Assembly: GCA_902775605.1 (NCBI GenBank)
Contig: CACYNE010000009.1
Span: forward strand, 1-64,000
Direction of reading: 5' to 3'
Source: an uncultured Prevotellaceae bacterium
GTDB taxonomy: Bacteria > Bacteroidota > Bacteroidia > Bacteroidales > Bacteroidaceae
DNA length: 64,000 bases
Each line of letters starts with the position of its first letter. Position 1 is the stretch's first letter. The notes under the pieces were generated by a model that was given only the letters and a program-made list of their open reading frames with translations, was not told the origin of the DNA and made no database searches. Below are positions 63,364-64,000 of the stretch, in pieces. The position numbers were made by a program, and so were the translations under genes.

Positions 63364-64000
63364 TTATATCTCAAGTATCAGTCCGTCGTAGGCCAGTTCC
63401 ACCCCCTGGGGCAATATCTGGTTCACCTCGTCGTGCAGTCCGATGTCGTGACACATGTGCGTCAGCAGCGTGCGCCTGGCCCCCACCCTCTGTGCAAAGT
63501 CGATGGCGTCGGGCACCAGTTGGTGTGAGTGGTGTGGCTTGTAAAAGCGCAGGGCGTTGACCACCAGCGTATCGACCCCTCTGAGCAGTGCCAGCTGACT
63601 GTCGTCAATGGTCTTCATGTCGGTGATATAGGCAAACGCACCGAAACGATAACCCATGATGGGCATCATGCCGTGCATCACCTCTACGGGCAATATCTCT
63701 ATGTCACCTATTGTGAAAGCCTTGCCGGCATGAATCTCGTTCAATTCTATCTTCGGCACACCAGGGTAGCGGTTCTCGGCAAAACAGTAAGGCAGCATCT
63801 CCAGCATGCCCTTACGGGCTATGGGGTCGGCATACACGTCAATCTGCCCGAACTGACAATAGGGTCTGATATCATCCATTCCCCCCACGTGGTCGTAGTG
63901 CGAATGGGTTACCAGTATGCCGTCAATCCTGCGAAACGGCTGCGGTAGTATCTGTTCGCGAAAGTCGGGACCTGCGTCCACCAGCAGTCTTGTCTGCTCA
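63364..64000 (-). CDS. MBL-fold metallo-hydrolase (PhnP-like), 5' end outside the window
   Basis: The visible 211 residues belong to the metallo-beta-lactamase fold: V-D-A-G-P-D-F-R-E-Q, then T-H-S-H-Y-D-H-V-G-G (HxHxDH zinc site), and later T-L-L-T-H-M-C-H-D-I-G. The pattern resembles the PhnP/YcbX-type phosphodiesterases that act on cyclic or tRNA-related substrates. The frame runs on to the window edge without a start, so the N-terminus (with its usual L-G-x-G-x-S) is missing. Confidence 0.88.
   Translation of the reverse strand, partial: EQTRLLVDAGPDFREQILPQPFRRIDGILVTHSHYDHVGGMDDIRPYCQFGQIDVYADPIARKGMLEMLPYCFAENRYPGVPKIELNEIHAGKAFTIGDIEILPVEVMHGMMPIMGYRFGAFAYITDMKTIDDSQLALLRGVDTLVVNALRFYKPHHSHQLVPDAIDFAQRVGARRTLLTHMCHDIGLHDEVNQILPQGVELAYDGLILEI

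Overview
The window looks like the chromosome of a Bacteroidales species, most likely Prevotella or a close relative. The evidence is: many promoters with the Bacteroidetes -7 box TAnnTTTG, a few with a TTTG -33 box at the right spacing; an RprX/RprY-type two-component pair; gldE beside ssb, and a GldB-like lipoprotein; a cell-surface protein with a short C-terminal tail of the type IX secretion kind; an EF-G paralogue of the Bacteroides EF-G2 type; and carboxynorspermidine decarboxylase. Tentative genus assignment only; no rRNA is present.

Layout. 1-2.4 kb: a small minus-strand operon (sigma region 4-like protein, Sel1 repeats, unknown) facing a DUF6440 and flavin-oxidase pair. 2.4-2.9 kb: a decayed resB/ccsA cytochrome c biogenesis remnant. 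3.1-6.2 kb: two tRNA-Arg genes followed by a 2.8 kb segment closed by a 26-bp repeat of the tRNA 3' end; it carries a higBA-like toxin-antitoxin pair and a large surface propeller protein. 6.2-12.4 kb: C69 dipeptidase, nadC, a beta-barrel protein, a CstA-type transporter and a GHL10-type hydrolase. 12.5-19.7 kb: carB, a flavin reductase, a small secreted protein and a class A PBP. 19.7-25.9 kb: the branched-chain amino acid operon ilvD-ilvB-ilvN-acyl-ACP thioesterase, then ilvC behind its own promoter and a 150-nt leader. 26-29.4 kb: GH25 lysozyme, gldE, ssb and an unknown gene. 29.4-29.9 kb: four tRNA genes. 30-38.9 kb: nspC, CE1 esterase, DUF4112, YqiA-like hydrolase, Fic, GldB-like lipoprotein, DUF4861 and hemW. 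39-44.9 kb: EF-G2-like protein, rprX-rprY and an SGNH hydrolase. 45-48.3 kb: minus-strand pfkA, nhaD, ompH/skp and a small membrane protein. 48.4-53.1 kb: pepD, uvrA and cdd. 53.2-62.2 kb: beta-helix lipoprotein, rubrerythrin, hisS, purA, fur, a TPR protein, def, ruvX and a SPOR lipoprotein. 62.4-64 kb: a YtxH/holin-like envelope trio and a metallo-hydrolase cut by the window end.

Most genes are housekeeping or cell-envelope functions. The most unusual signal is a set of short-period degenerate tandem arrays (unit 7, 8, 9, 22 or 28 bp). They either abut the 3' ends of genes (SGNH hydrolase, hisS, def, beta-helix protein), sit in leaders, or lie in frame inside housekeeping genes (uvrA, ilvD, nspC and the signal peptide of the TPR protein). 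The unit sequence differs from array to array but the period is held within each. The tRNA-Arg-bounded segment, the EF-G paralogue without the catalytic histidine, and the ilvC leader are the next most interesting items.
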